From positions 1-33,333 of IMG/VR virus record IMGVR_UViG_3300015371_000112: DNA of 33,333 nucleotides. One strand, given 5' to 3'. The notes beneath the pieces are model-generated. The model was given only the letters and a program-made list of their open reading frames with translations. It did not search any database and had not been told where the DNA came from. Made by a program: the position numbers and the translations under genes. The DNA is from a virus. Shown in pieces: positions 1-5,804 of the stretch. Each line of letters opens with the position of its first letter. The first letter of the stretch is position 1.

Positions 1-28
1 GATTTACTAAGAAAGAAATAATTCAAAA

Positions 29-148
29 ATGAATTTCCCTTTTGATTTTCTTGATTCGGATTTACAGAGAAAACATATATGGGAAATCAGGGAAAAAAGT
101 CGTTTTTTCAACAAAAGAAAAAACAAAGAATTTTTGAAAATCTCTTGA
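29..148 (+). CDS. possible small ORF, 39 aa, hypothetical
   Basis: An ATG-started frame encodes 39 residues, rich in Lys, Phe and Arg (begins MNFPFDF, ends KEFLKIS). No clear Shine-Dalgarno sequence precedes it. It contains a perfect AT-rich hairpin (GAAAAAA, loop GTCG, TTTTTTC at 92-109), and its stop overlaps the -35 box of the next promoter. It could be a real early peptide or chance reading of the leader. No family is recognised. Confidence 0.25.
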   Translation: MNFPFDFLDSDLQRKHIWEIREKSRFFNKRKNKEFLKIS

Positions 149-174
149 CAGGCGGCGCCGTTAGGCAATATATT
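145..174 (+). promoter_or_regulatory. sigma70-like promoter
   Basis: A consensus TTGACA (145-150) is followed 18 bases later by TATATT (169-174). This would start transcription about 30 bases before the ribosome-binding site of the gene at 213. It is the best promoter-like sequence in the window and suggests the left block is read by host RNA polymerase. Confidence 0.65.
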
Positions 175-212
175 TGGTCCGGATCGTAAAATTCTAGTAT
201 AGGAGATTGAAT

Positions 213-464
213 ATGAGTTTAAAGATGCGAGCAGAGGAAGAGGGAATGGAAGATAGGGTTTTTCATCACATTCAATTGAAGGCGGGGGTTATCCGAGAGG
301 AAAACGGAATCGTGACGCTTGAGATTTCCGGCCGGAACATGAAAGCCCAGGATCATGAGGTGTTGACGCGATTGTTTCCGCACCTTGGCGAACTGGCCTA
401 TGAACTTTTGGTCAAAGAGGCCGTCCTGAATTCTTTCAAACTCAAAAGTGAGGGTCAAATATGA
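213..464 (+). CDS. hypothetical protein, 83 aa
   Basis: Unrecognised 83-residue acidic protein. I chose ATG 213 because AGGAG (201-205) sits seven bases upstream; a TTG at 207 is too close to that site. The product is soluble-looking, with a charged N-terminus, a central stretch that looks like beta strand (GIVTLEISG), and a helix-forming C-terminus (ELAYELLVKEAVLNSFKL). It is the first gene after a strong promoter and overlaps the next gene by ATGA, so the two are probably co-translated. Base composition is more GC-rich than the main operon. The function is unknown; a small early host-takeover protein is possible but not shown. Confidence 0.6.
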   Translation: MSLKMRAEEEGMEDRVFHHIQLKAGVIREENGIVTLEISGRNMKAQDHEVLTRLFPHLGELAYELLVKEAVLNSFKLKSEGQI

Positions 465-634
465 ATTTCAAGATTTCACTTGGTGATCGAGTTATCGCAA
501 TGTTCGAAGAGGAATTTGATGCTCGCGATTACTTCGGGACTCTTTGCTGGAAAGCCGGACAGCAAGAAGGTTTTCAAGGTAAGATTACGCTGGCTCGCAT
601 TACGTCCGAGCCAATTGACAATAAGATTTTTTGA
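461..634 (+). CDS. hypothetical protein, 57 aa
   Basis: Unrecognised small protein that begins inside the stop of the preceding gene (ATGA overlap), which implies translational coupling. The 57 residues begin MNFKISLGDRVIAMFEEEFD and end with EPIDNKIF. There is no signal peptide, membrane segment or metal-binding motif. The 'GDRVIAMFEEEFDARDYFGT' stretch could form a small beta barrel, but that is only an impression. It ends just before a second promoter-like sequence at 644, so it closes a two-gene unit. Confidence 0.5.
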   Translation: MNFKISLGDRVIAMFEEEFDARDYFGTLCWKAGQQEGFQGKITLARITSEPIDNKIF

Positions 635-643
635 AAATAGTTG

Positions 644-673
644 TTGACAACCCCTTGCGGGTTATGAAAAGAT
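644..673 (+). promoter_or_regulatory. possible sigma70-like promoter
   Basis: TTGACA (644-649) matches the -35 consensus. The best -10 candidate at standard spacing is the weak AAAGAT (668-673). Transcription would start near 680, giving a leader of roughly 100 bases before the start codon at 780. The -10 box is the weak point. Confidence 0.35.
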
Positions 674-779
674 GTTAACCATGATGATCGTATTACAAAT
701 GATGTTGCTCTGGTTCGTGGGAATGGTTTCCGCGTGCCAATCTAATAATGATCGTCAAATTTCAATTGGGAGATTTCAC

Positions 780-1244
780 ATGTCTACAGTTCAACCGTCT
801 GCTACTGCTGGTCCTGGTCGTGGTCGTCAATGGTCCGCAAAGTTCAATCGCACCGTAAAGTATTTTGACGGTAACTTTGATTTGCAAGAGGCATCAGTTT
901 CCGGCGAGATTAAACCGGCGACAGATTTGCAAGGGGCTGTTAGTGGATTAGGACTAACGCCGGATGAAATTGTGCTCGCGTTGAACAACGCCGCCAAAGC
1001 TAAGTTGATTACAGAGAAAACCGAAGCGGCAACCGGCGCCGACGCAATTCCGGAAGCAGTTCTAAATAAGTTTGTCGAACCGTACTTTGCTGTTCCACGT
1101 ATCGAAGCGATCACCGGCAAGAACGACTCGGAAACAAAGTCGCTCCGCATGGCCGAGATTATCAAGAAAATCAAAGGCGACGAAGATATGAAAGCGGCGC
1201 TTATGAACAAAGTGCGCGAGGCAAAGGAAAACGAACAAGAGTAA
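780..1244 (+). CDS. hypothetical protein, 154 aa
   Basis: Unrecognised protein. I chose ATG 780 because GGGAG (768-772) lies seven bases upstream and because the promoter at 644-673 would start transcription inside any longer version. The frame stays open to an ATG at 672, whose extra 36 residues resemble a lipoprotein signal (see findings). The product starts with a low-complexity Ser/Thr/Gly stretch, then aromatic and charged residues (QWSAKFNRTVKYFDGNFDL). It ends in a helical, Lys/Glu-rich tail (MAEIIKKIKGDEDMKAALMNKVREAKE). Composition is GC-rich relative to the later operon. It stands alone between a promoter and two hairpins. Function unknown. Confidence 0.6.
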   Translation: MSTVQPSATAGPGRGRQWSAKFNRTVKYFDGNFDLQEASVSGEIKPATDLQGAVSGLGLTPDEIVLALNNAAKAKLITEKTEAATGADAIPEAVLNKFVEPYFAVPRIEAITGKNDSETKSLRMAEIIKKIKGDEDMKAALMNKVREAKENEQE

Positions 1245-1247
1245 CAA

Positions 1248-1270
1248 AAGGGGCTCCGGCCCCTTGGCTT
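1248..1270 (+). terminator. hairpin, possible terminator
   Basis: AAGGGGC (1248-1254), loop TCCG and GCCCCTT (1259-1265) form a perfect 7-bp, GC-rich hairpin immediately after the gene ending at 1244. The following tract (GGCTTCATCCTT) is only moderately T-rich, so it may act with the second hairpin downstream. Confidence 0.5.
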
Positions 1271-1297
1271 CATCCTTAACTTAATAACTCGAAACGC

Positions 1298-1333
1298 AAG
1301 CCGGATCTCTAGTAGGTTCGGCTTTTTCTTTTT
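1298..1333 (+). terminator. Rho-independent terminator
   Basis: AAGCCGGA pairs with TTCGGCTT (one G-T pair) around a loop of about 11 bases, and is followed directly by a T-rich run (TTTTCTTTTTC). This is the classic intrinsic-terminator layout and separates the left gene block from the main operon. Confidence 0.7.
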
Positions 1334-1400
1334 CTGGTGGGATACCCCTCCAGCTTGACTTGATTTTTTATTTGAATTTCGGCCGAAGGCTCACCTAATA

Positions 1401-1432
1401 CATAAAATGTAAAACTCATAAAATGTAAAACT
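1401..1432. repeat. tandem 16-bp direct repeat
   Basis: CATAAAATGTAAAACT occurs twice, back to back (1401-1416 and 1417-1432), in the gene-free stretch between the left block and the main operon. It could be a protein-binding site or replication slippage; nothing else identifies it. Confidence 0.7.
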
Positions 1433-1465
1433 TTAAAAACAAAGAATTTGACTAAAATTTCTAGA

Positions 1466-1615
1466 GCGTGCTCGGAAACCTAACACGCCGGAGGCGTAAA
1501 TAGGCGACCGCGAGCTAAAAGACGCGCTATGAGGCAGCTAGGCCCCAAAAATAGCCTATTGACTTGGGCTTCGCTCAAGCGTAAGCTTGGACCTGGCCGG
1601 TTCGCCCGTTAGCCA
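1466..1615 (+). ncRNA. candidate structured RNA, unassigned
   Basis: This gene-free stretch is much richer in GC than its surroundings and folds on paper into several helices. GCGTG (1466-1470) pairs with CACGC (1484-1488), competing with ACGCC/GGCGT (1485-1497). AATAGGC (1499-1505) pairs with GCCTATT (1554-1560). CTTGGGC pairs with GCTCAAG (1563-1579), competing with CAAGC-GTAA-GCTTG (1576-1589), which has a GNRA tetraloop. TGGCCGG pairs with CCG-TTA-GCCA (1594-1615). It lies just upstream of the short gene at 1630 and the Tad1-like gene. It does not look like a tRNA, tmRNA or any riboswitch I recognise. The alternative pairings are what a switching leader or a compact ncRNA would show. No covariation could be examined. 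Confidence 0.4.
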
Positions 1616-1629
1616 AAAGTGTAATTAAA

Positions 1630-1761
1630 ATGGAAAACGAAATTCAACCAGAAAAAGAAGAAAAATCAGAATACGAGAAAGCCATAGCGAAACTCAAAGG
1701 TTCTCCACTGGCGAAATTTGACTTAAACAAAGAATTGCCTGCGGCAATAGAAGAAACTTAA
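1630..1761 (+). CDS. hypothetical peptide, 43 aa
   Basis: A 43-residue, highly charged peptide (begins MENEIQPEKEEKSEYEKAIA, ends LNKELPAAIEET). It starts 15 bases after the structured stretch and ends one base before the next gene's ATG (stop 1759-1761, ATG 1763), so it is probably co-translated with the Tad1-like gene. No Shine-Dalgarno sequence is evident, so it may act as a leader peptide or start from a structured 5' end. The helical, Glu/Lys-rich sequence matches no family I recognise. Confidence 0.45.
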   Translation: MENEIQPEKEEKSEYEKAIAKLKGSPLAKFDLNKELPAAIEET

Positions 1762-1762
1762 T

Positions 1763-2173
1763 ATGAGAACTTTAACTGACCACATTGTACCTGGAGACTC
1801 TTCAAATCATCAACTTGAAATTCAAGTTACAGATGAACCCGGCGCCGGTGGAGCAAATCACAGATACGAAATAACCGGTTTCGATACAAAAACTAATCCT
1901 TCTGCTAAAAGTTCTGATTTAGATTCTGCGAATTTCCCATATTTATTAATTCTTTTCCAAAATGACCCCATCAAAGAAGCCAGCGTAAACGGAATTACCC
2001 AAGAAGCATTACTCGCAATTGTAATTGATAGATTAAGAAGTTTCCAATCTGGTCCTTACGCCTGTCAAGAAAACGCAGATGCTCTTATTTGTTGTGAATC
2101 TGCACTACTTCAATTGCAAGAAAGAACTAAAAAGCGTTTAGCACGCGGCGTCGAAGGAACACTTTCTAAGTAG
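1763..2173 (+). CDS. Tad1-like anti-defence sponge protein
   Basis: The 136-residue product matches the conserved C-terminal pattern I know from Tad1 anti-Thoeris proteins. A beta region (HRYEITGF, ILFQNDPIKEASVNG) is followed by two helices with LLAIVIDRL, FQSGPYACQEN and RTKKRLARGVEGT. F94, N104, R121 and R125 have the same spacing as F82, N92, R109 and R113, which I recall as ligand-pocket residues of clostridial Tad1. Tad1 multimers sequester the cyclic ADP-ribose signal made by Thoeris TIR proteins, and some members also bind CBASS cyclic nucleotides. Length (Tad1 is about 140 aa) fits. The usual Leu-Glu after the ENxxAL motif is replaced by Cys-Cys-Glu. It lies at the front of the long operon, before the small terminase candidate, with weak ribosome binding. 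Family assignment is fairly strong; the actual ligand is inferred. Confidence 0.8.
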   Translation: MRTLTDHIVPGDSSNHQLEIQVTDEPGAGGANHRYEITGFDTKTNPSAKSSDLDSANFPYLLILFQNDPIKEASVNGITQEALLAIVIDRLRSFQSGPYACQENADALICCESALLQLQERTKKRLARGVEGTLSK

Positions 2174-2180
2174 GCTTGAA

Positions 2181-2537
2181 ATGTCAACCACGTTTGATGC
2201 GAAGCAACACGAAATAGACCGGGCCTTAGCTTCGCTAGGCTTGAAAGGAAGTCCTCCTAATAAAGAAGTCCCTGCGCAGCAGGAAATCCTACCAAAAATC
2301 AATGAAATTTTCGAAAGCGCCGGGGCGGGAATCGAAGAGGCCGCCATTACAATAGCTTCAGCTATGGCTGATTCTACTAACCCTCAATTCCAATTAAAAG
2401 CTGCCGAACTCGCTTTACGTGTTCATGGAATCTTTAAAGATGATAAATCTCCTAAATCACCAGTTGTAAACATAAATATAGTTAGTGCTGGCGGAGAACA
2501 AAAAACATTACTTAATTTAGTTTTACCTACACCATAA
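2181..2537 (+). CDS. putative terminase small subunit
   Basis: The 118-residue protein has a middle helix pair and a tail pattern (QFQLKAAELALRVHGIFKDD, then VVNINIVSAGGEQ and a C-terminal LLNLVLPTP) resembling small terminase subunits of short-tailed phages, which recognise phage DNA and stimulate the large terminase. No clear helix-turn-helix is visible in the N-terminal 40 residues. The large terminase lies 4.5 kb downstream on the same strand, separated by lysis and small genes, an unusual but not unknown distance. It follows the Tad1-like gene by seven bases. The assignment rests on pattern similarity only. Confidence 0.5.
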   Translation: MSTTFDAKQHEIDRALASLGLKGSPPNKEVPAQQEILPKINEIFESAGAGIEEAAITIASAMADSTNPQFQLKAAELALRVHGIFKDDKSPKSPVVNINIVSAGGEQKTLLNLVLPTP

Positions 2538-2611
2538 TTTAAATAACCTTTCCCGATGCTGAAGTTGGGAATTTAACAGAGCTTGATATTTAGCTTTGTT
2601 TACTGGCAATC

Positions 2612-2917
2612 TTGGCCCTTTTTATCGACGGCTTCAAATTACCCATCGACAGATGGCAATTGGACGAAATCCTTGATAAAAGGCTAGGTCCAAACTATAA
2701 TACCAGATTTTCTGAATTCTTTGTTGTAGCCCGCGGTCCAGAATATCACCAAACCAAAGTAGAGTGTAAGTACGGCCAAATCCCAGTCTTCTTTGTTCCA
2801 AATTGTCCCACCAATAAAATTTTTGTCCTGAACAGAAAAAGATTTCCCTATCCCAGTAAGAAATATTTCTCTGGCAAGTCGTCTAATTATGACCAGAATG
2901 GAGATTTAATACAATAA
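2612..2917 (+). CDS. hypothetical protein, 101 aa, non-ATG start
   Basis: Unrecognised basic protein, rich in aromatic residues and prolines (FFVVARGPEYHQTKVECKYG; VFFVPNCPTNKIFVLNRKRF). No ATG exists near its beginning. The frame opens after TAG at 2591, so TTG 2612 or CTG 2603 must serve as start, and neither has a clear ribosome-binding site. It ends in TAATG, sharing a base with the next gene. The 74 bases before it hold only a weak hairpin (TTCCC 2550-2554 with GGGAA 2567-2571). The lack of a normal start may mean poor translation or an upstream sequence change. Function unknown. Confidence 0.5.
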   Translation: MALFIDGFKLPIDRWQLDEILDKRLGPNYNTRFSEFFVVARGPEYHQTKVECKYGQIPVFFVPNCPTNKIFVLNRKRFPYPSKKYFSGKSSNYDQNGDLIQ

Positions 2918-3138
2918 TGGGTGATGATACTGAAATTATGTTTGTTCTAGGAAAGTTGAAATTGCGTGAATGTTGCAAGCCAACTTGTCAACAAGGAACT
3001 CTCGAAATAGAAATAACTGATTATACAAAAGACATGAGAGTTCATTTAGAACTTAAAGAAGTACACGATTTAATTACATTTCTTCATTCTTGGGAAAATC
3101 AGAAAAGAGAAGAACTCTTATTAAAGGAGCCATTATGA
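2917..3138 (+). CDS. hypothetical protein, 73 aa
   Basis: Small protein coupled to its upstream neighbour by TAATG and to its downstream neighbour by ATGA. It carries a Cys cluster (LRECCKPTCQQG, residues 16-27), a beta-like middle (TLEIEITDYTKDMRVHLEL) and a helical end (VHDLITFLHSWENQKREELL). The Cys cluster could bind metal, but only three Cys are present. No family is recognised. The tight coupling on both sides supports it as a real gene. Confidence 0.55.
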   Translation: MGDDTEIMFVLGKLKLRECCKPTCQQGTLEIEITDYTKDMRVHLELKEVHDLITFLHSWENQKREELLLKEPL

Positions 3139-3662
3139 CCGCAAGGGCGCCAAAATCAATAACCAATTTTAGGTTAAATCTTGATAAAGTAGATAAACTT
3201 GAAAGAGGGACTCCTGACTTAACAGATTTGGTCCCTTACTTTGACGACGCCGCGGGCTATGCGAAAGCCACAACACCAGAAGGTCTATCAACAGGAACAC
3301 AAACTCCAACTGGAATTACTACTACTCCATACACTTTATCAACAGCACAAAGTAGTCAAGTATTTTATAATAACTCTGGCGCTCTTCTTGAGTTCCTTTT
3401 ACCAGCGGCAGCTATTGGCTTAGTTTATTCCTTTTTTGTAAATGATTATAATGGAACGAAAATAACTGCAAATGGAACTGATTGCATAAGAATAGCTCCA
3501 ACTGGCCGTGGTGCATCAGGCGGATACATTGAATCTACTACTGTGGGATCATTTATTACTTTAAGAGGTATTGCAGCCTCTTTCTTAGTTGGTGGTACAC
3601 CTACAGCCGCGACAGAATGGGAAGCTACTGTTGTAACTGGAAACTGGGACATGGATGTCTAA
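3135..3662 (+). CDS. putative virion structural protein (beta-rich, fibre-like)
   Basis: I chose ATG 3135 because AAAGGAG (3123-3129) precedes it and it overlaps the previous stop by ATGA; this gives 175 residues. The C-terminal 100 residues are beta-rich, with Gly, Ala, Thr and Asn repeats (LLPAAAIGLVYSFFVND; GGYIESTTVGSFITLRGI; EWEATVVTGNW). This pattern is common in C-terminal domains of phage fibres and decoration proteins. The N-terminal part (LNLDKVDKLERGTPDLTDLVPYF) looks like an attachment segment. The product at 16211 has a similar overall layout. It is separated from the main head genes by about 4 kb, so its place in the particle is uncertain. Confidence 0.5.
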   Translation: MTARAPKSITNFRLNLDKVDKLERGTPDLTDLVPYFDDAAGYAKATTPEGLSTGTQTPTGITTTPYTLSTAQSSQVFYNNSGALLEFLLPAAAIGLVYSFFVNDYNGTKITANGTDCIRIAPTGRGASGGYIESTTVGSFITLRGIAASFLVGGTPTAATEWEATVVTGNWDMDV

Positions 3663-3682
3663 AAATACTTTAAAGGAAATTT

Positions 3683-4006
3683 ATGTCAACTAAACCTCCA
3701 TCTACACTTGAAACTCCAGTCATATCTGAAGAAGACAAAGAGAAAATCGCCGCTAGACGGAATGGAACAGGAGTAGCTCCTTTTGTTCCCGGAATTCGAT
3801 TCTATGAATTACATTTTAGAGCAGGAAATCGTAAACCGATGATGAAAGTTTTTATGTTTAAGGGAGAACTTCCTGATGCAATAAAACGAAGTCAAGCTCA
3901 CTGTACTAAGATGGATTATCGTTTCTGCGGTTGTTATCCCTTCGTTGTGGACCTTGACATTCAAGAGAAATACCGCGAAGATAACTTAAACTTCGATCAA
4001 TATTAG
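3683..4006 (+). CDS. hypothetical protein, 107 aa
   Basis: Unrecognised protein with a good ribosome-binding site (AAAGGAAA before ATG 3683). The N-terminus is disordered-looking and Pro/Thr-rich. A folded part follows with FYELHFRAG, MMKVFMFKGELPDAIKRSQA and a Cys-containing segment (HCTKMDYRFCGCYPFVVDLD). Three Cys and one His are close together near residues 73-84, a possible metal site. It sits in the run of small genes between the terminase candidate and the lysis genes. Confidence 0.55.
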   Translation: MSTKPPSTLETPVISEEDKEKIAARRNGTGVAPFVPGIRFYELHFRAGNRKPMMKVFMFKGELPDAIKRSQAHCTKMDYRFCGCYPFVVDLDIQEKYREDNLNFDQY

Positions 4007-4019
4007 GTTAATTTCTTCT

Positions 4020-4208
4020 ATGAAAGTTATTGCTATTCCTAACCTTCAATGTCCAACTTGTCTTGGAACTTTAGTTTGGCTAGTAACTGAAGGAAGTAAA
4101 GTTAAAATAACTCATCCTATTCCTTGGCGACCTTATCACGAAAAGAAATGTGAAAATGAAGGAAAAATTACCGAAGTTCCCATTACAACATTCTATAAAG
4201 AAATATGA
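4020..4208 (+). CDS. small CxxC protein, paralogue A
   Basis: The 62-residue product has a CPTC knuckle (residues 11-14) and a second His/Cys group (H-E-K-K-C near residues 45-49), the layout of a small zinc-binding fold. It aligns over nearly its full length with the next gene's product: LQC-x-x-CL near the start, a turn with Gly-x-KV, His and Cys at matching positions, and an F(Y/F)xEI ending. It lacks a good Shine-Dalgarno sequence. The pair is probably a tandem duplication. Function unknown; DNA or protein contact is a guess. Confidence 0.55.
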   Translation: MKVIAIPNLQCPTCLGTLVWLVTEGSKVKITHPIPWRPYHEKKCENEGKITEVPITTFYKEI

Positions 4209-4239
4209 CTGCGTAGCAGCAATTATAAGAAACTTTAAT

Positions 4240-4434
4240 GTGCGATTCCTTGAACTTCCTGCTTTACAATGTACGAAATGCTTAAATTTCTATTATCATG
4301 TAGTTTCACCAGATGGTTTGAAAGTCTTGTTCTACCATTGCCATAATAATCCCGAAGGCATCGAAGTTGATTGTGAAGATCGAGACAAGATGTACGAATT
4401 TAGTATAAATGAATTTTTTAGAGAGATTAGTTAA
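4240..4434 (+). CDS. small CxxC protein, paralogue B (GTG start)
   Basis: I chose GTG 4240 because it gives MRFLELPALQC, matching paralogue A's MKVIAIPNLQC residue for residue from the start. The frame is open upstream to GTG 4150 and ATG 4156, but that would overlap the preceding gene by about 60 bases and break the alignment. The 64-residue product has CTKC (11-14), a Tyr/His/Cys group (FYHCHNN) and a Cys (VDC) farther on, consistent with zinc binding, and ends EFFREIS. Ribosome binding is weak (AAGAAA). It lies five bases before the endolysin gene. Confidence 0.5.
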   Translation: MRFLELPALQCTKCLNFYYHVVSPDGLKVLFYHCHNNPEGIEVDCEDRDKMYEFSINEFFREIS

Positions 4435-4439
4435 AAGTT

Positions 4440-4841
4440 ATGCTTTCTCTTTCTTGGAAAGATTTTAAGTACTTTAAGGCGGAAGAATTTGATTCTCCTG
4501 ATCTTCCAGGTTCGGGTGAAACTGAAATGAATCTAGAATTTGTAGCAAAACTCGAACAGTTACGTGAAATAACGAAACGTCCTTTCTTTATTACCTCTGG
4601 TTACAGAACTTTAAGTCACCATAAACAAATCTATTATAAATCAGCGACGGTTCCCGATTCTGCCCATCTAAGAGGTCTAGCTGCTGATATAAGATGTCTT
4701 GATAGTCAATTACGTTTTCTTCTAATTGAAGGAGCAATCAAGCTTGGATTTAAGCGAATAGAAACCGCTCCACATCATGTACATTTAGACATGGATGAAT
4801 CCTTACCACAAAACGTTCTGCTTCATTTAACAGATAACTAA
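4440..4841 (+). CDS. endolysin, peptidase M15 (D-Ala-D-Ala carboxypeptidase-like)
   Basis: The 133-residue protein has the peptidase M15A signature: SGYRT (53-57), SAHLRGLAADI (74-84; H76 and D83 as zinc ligands) and HHVHLDMD (112-119; H115 the likely third ligand). It would cut peptide cross-links in the host cell wall at the end of infection. The length equals a bare catalytic domain, with no binding domain or signal peptide, so release would depend on a holin. Two small hydrophobic-protein genes follow within 300 bases, forming a lysis cassette that sits unusually before the packaging genes. Translation initiation lacks a clear Shine-Dalgarno sequence. Confidence 0.85.
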   Translation: MLSLSWKDFKYFKAEEFDSPDLPGSGETEMNLEFVAKLEQLREITKRPFFITSGYRTLSHHKQIYYKSATVPDSAHLRGLAADIRCLDSQLRFLLIEGAIKLGFKRIETAPHHVHLDMDESLPQNVLLHLTDN

Positions 4842-4842
4842 A

Positions 4843-5079
4843 ATGAACATTCTACGAGTTTTGAGTCTACTTCAATTCTTGCCCACGGCGATAGCTTTAA
4901 TTGAAAACAAAGATATGACTGGCGAACAAAAGAAAAAAGCAGTCATGGAAGAAGCTAAAACTGTAGCCGCAGTCTCGATTGGTCCTTCAAACAACGATGG
5001 TCTTCTTCATGATGGTTTATCTAAAACAATAGATGGAATCGTTGACATTCTAAATGCCACAACGTGGCATAAACATTAA
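4843..5079 (+). CDS. lysis-cassette-associated small protein, 78 aa
   Basis: It begins one base after the endolysin stop. The N-terminus is moderately hydrophobic (ILRVLSLLQFLPTAIALIE, residues 3-21), followed by a Lys/Glu/Ala-rich amphipathic helix and a short C-terminal helix (IDGIVDILNAT). The layout resembles small proteins found beside endolysins in many phages, but I cannot say it is a holin because only one marginal membrane segment is visible. A role in lysis is inferred from position. Confidence 0.55.
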   Translation: MNILRVLSLLQFLPTAIALIENKDMTGEQKKKAVMEEAKTVAAVSIGPSNNDGLLHDGLSKTIDGIVDILNATTWHKH

Positions 5080-5135
5080 CAATTTAACCAAAAATTCTGG
5101 GATCTGAAACAACGGCCAGGGAGGGCCAGAGGCCA

Positions 5136-5309
5136 ATGATGTTTACTTCAATCGACAAAGCACTTGTAGCATTGATTATGGCTGGAGTTTTTATAGTTAA
5201 TCAATATACAGGTAAACATATAAATGTAAGTGAACAAACATTAAATTCTATTTTCGTTATACTTACTCCAATTCTTGTTTATTTAATTCCTAATAAACCA
5301 AAGGTTTAA
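5136..5309 (+). CDS. putative holin, two membrane segments
   Basis: A 57-residue protein missed by length cut-offs. ATG 5136 (or 5139) follows AGAGG. Hydrophobic segments are at residues 9-22 (ALVALIMAGVFIVN) and 38-51 (SIFVILTPILVYLI), joined by a short polar loop, and the C-terminus is Lys-rich. Together with the start 'FTSIDKALVALI' this matches small phage holins that permeabilise the inner membrane for the endolysin encoded 300 bases upstream. The 56 bases before it contain repeated GGCC motifs (5114-5134) that may pair near the ribosome-binding site. Confidence 0.6.
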   Translation: MMFTSIDKALVALIMAGVFIVNQYTGKHINVSEQTLNSIFVILTPILVYLIPNKPKV

Positions 5310-5310
5310 G

Positions 5311-5670
5311 ATGCCTGATTCTGCTTTGGGTTGTGATTGGATAATTGAACCAAAGACTGATGAACAAAGGACTTGTGTAATGAGCTGGATGATTTACTCT
5401 ACTGGAAATCTAGCTGGAATTCTAAAAAAACTTGAGAGCTCAAACATCAAAGATGCAAATGGTGATGAAAGTAACCCATATCAAATCCAACAATACATGC
5501 AAGTCAAATCATTTTTACATCAACAACTTGAACTAATGAGACAAACTTTTGAGTTTTTTAATAAAGGAGAAAAAATCTATTTCGATCTTGAAGCCCGTGG
5601 ACATATTGAAGTAGGAAAGAGATTTAATTTAACCATCAAGATAGATAGGACGTTCTTAGATGTCGGCTAA
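5311..5670 (+). CDS. hypothetical protein, 119 aa
   Basis: Unrecognised soluble protein with a good ribosome-binding site (AAAGG). It is mostly helical (IYSTGNLAGILKKLESSN; YQIQQYMQVKSFLHQQLELM) with a beta-like C-terminus (IYFDLEARGHIEVGKRFNL). It starts one base after the holin-like gene and overlaps the zinc-ribbon gene that begins at 5660. There is no catalytic motif. Its place between lysis and packaging genes gives no strong hint of role. Confidence 0.55.
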   Translation: MPDSALGCDWIIEPKTDEQRTCVMSWMIYSTGNLAGILKKLESSNIKDANGDESNPYQIQQYMQVKSFLHQQLELMRQTFEFFNKGEKIYFDLEARGHIEVGKRFNLTIKIDRTFLDVG

Positions 5671-5803
5671 TCAAGAAGTTATAGAAAAAGCCCAAAAAGT
5701 GTATTGTGAACGTTGTAAATGTAATTTTAGACCTTATTCCTATTGGAAAACTGCGAAGTTTTGTCCGCTTTGTCGTGCACGAAAAACTAAAGAAAAAGGC
5801 TAA
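5660..5803 (+). CDS. small zinc-ribbon protein, 47 aa
   Basis: A short frame that overlaps the previous gene's end by 11 bases. The product has two CxxC pairs (C16/C19 in CERC; C35/C38 in CPLC) 15 residues apart, and a basic C-terminus (RARKTKEKG). This is a textbook zinc ribbon, probably contacting nucleic acid or a host protein. It ends one base before the next ATG. A longer frame in another register across this stretch (5706-5804) is a shadow of it. Confidence 0.6.
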   Translation: MSANQEVIEKAQKVYCERCKCNFRPYSYWKTAKFCPLCRARKTKEKG

Positions 5804-5804
5804 A

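Noticed and set aside
92-109. AAAAAA-GTCG-TTTTTT hairpin as a terminator
   Set aside because: The stem has a single G-C pair and no further T-run; too weak to call a terminator.
827-1273. 148-residue frame on the minus strand
   Set aside because: It is antisense to the gene at 780-1244, which has a good ribosome-binding site; the Ser/Phe-rich composition is that of a shadow frame.
1401-1432. CRISPR-like array
   Set aside because: Only two adjacent copies without spacers.
1355-1587. Several TTGACT -35-like hexamers (1355, 1448, 1559)
   Set aside because: None has a convincing -10 box at 16-18 bases; TAAGCT at 1582 matches only three of six positions.
1441-1618. tRNA or tmRNA in the GC-rich stretch (GGTTCG near 1599)
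   Set aside because: The GGTTCGCCC stretch lacks the T-loop's conserved A and no acceptor, D or anticodon arms can be placed around it; no tmRNA ends are visible.
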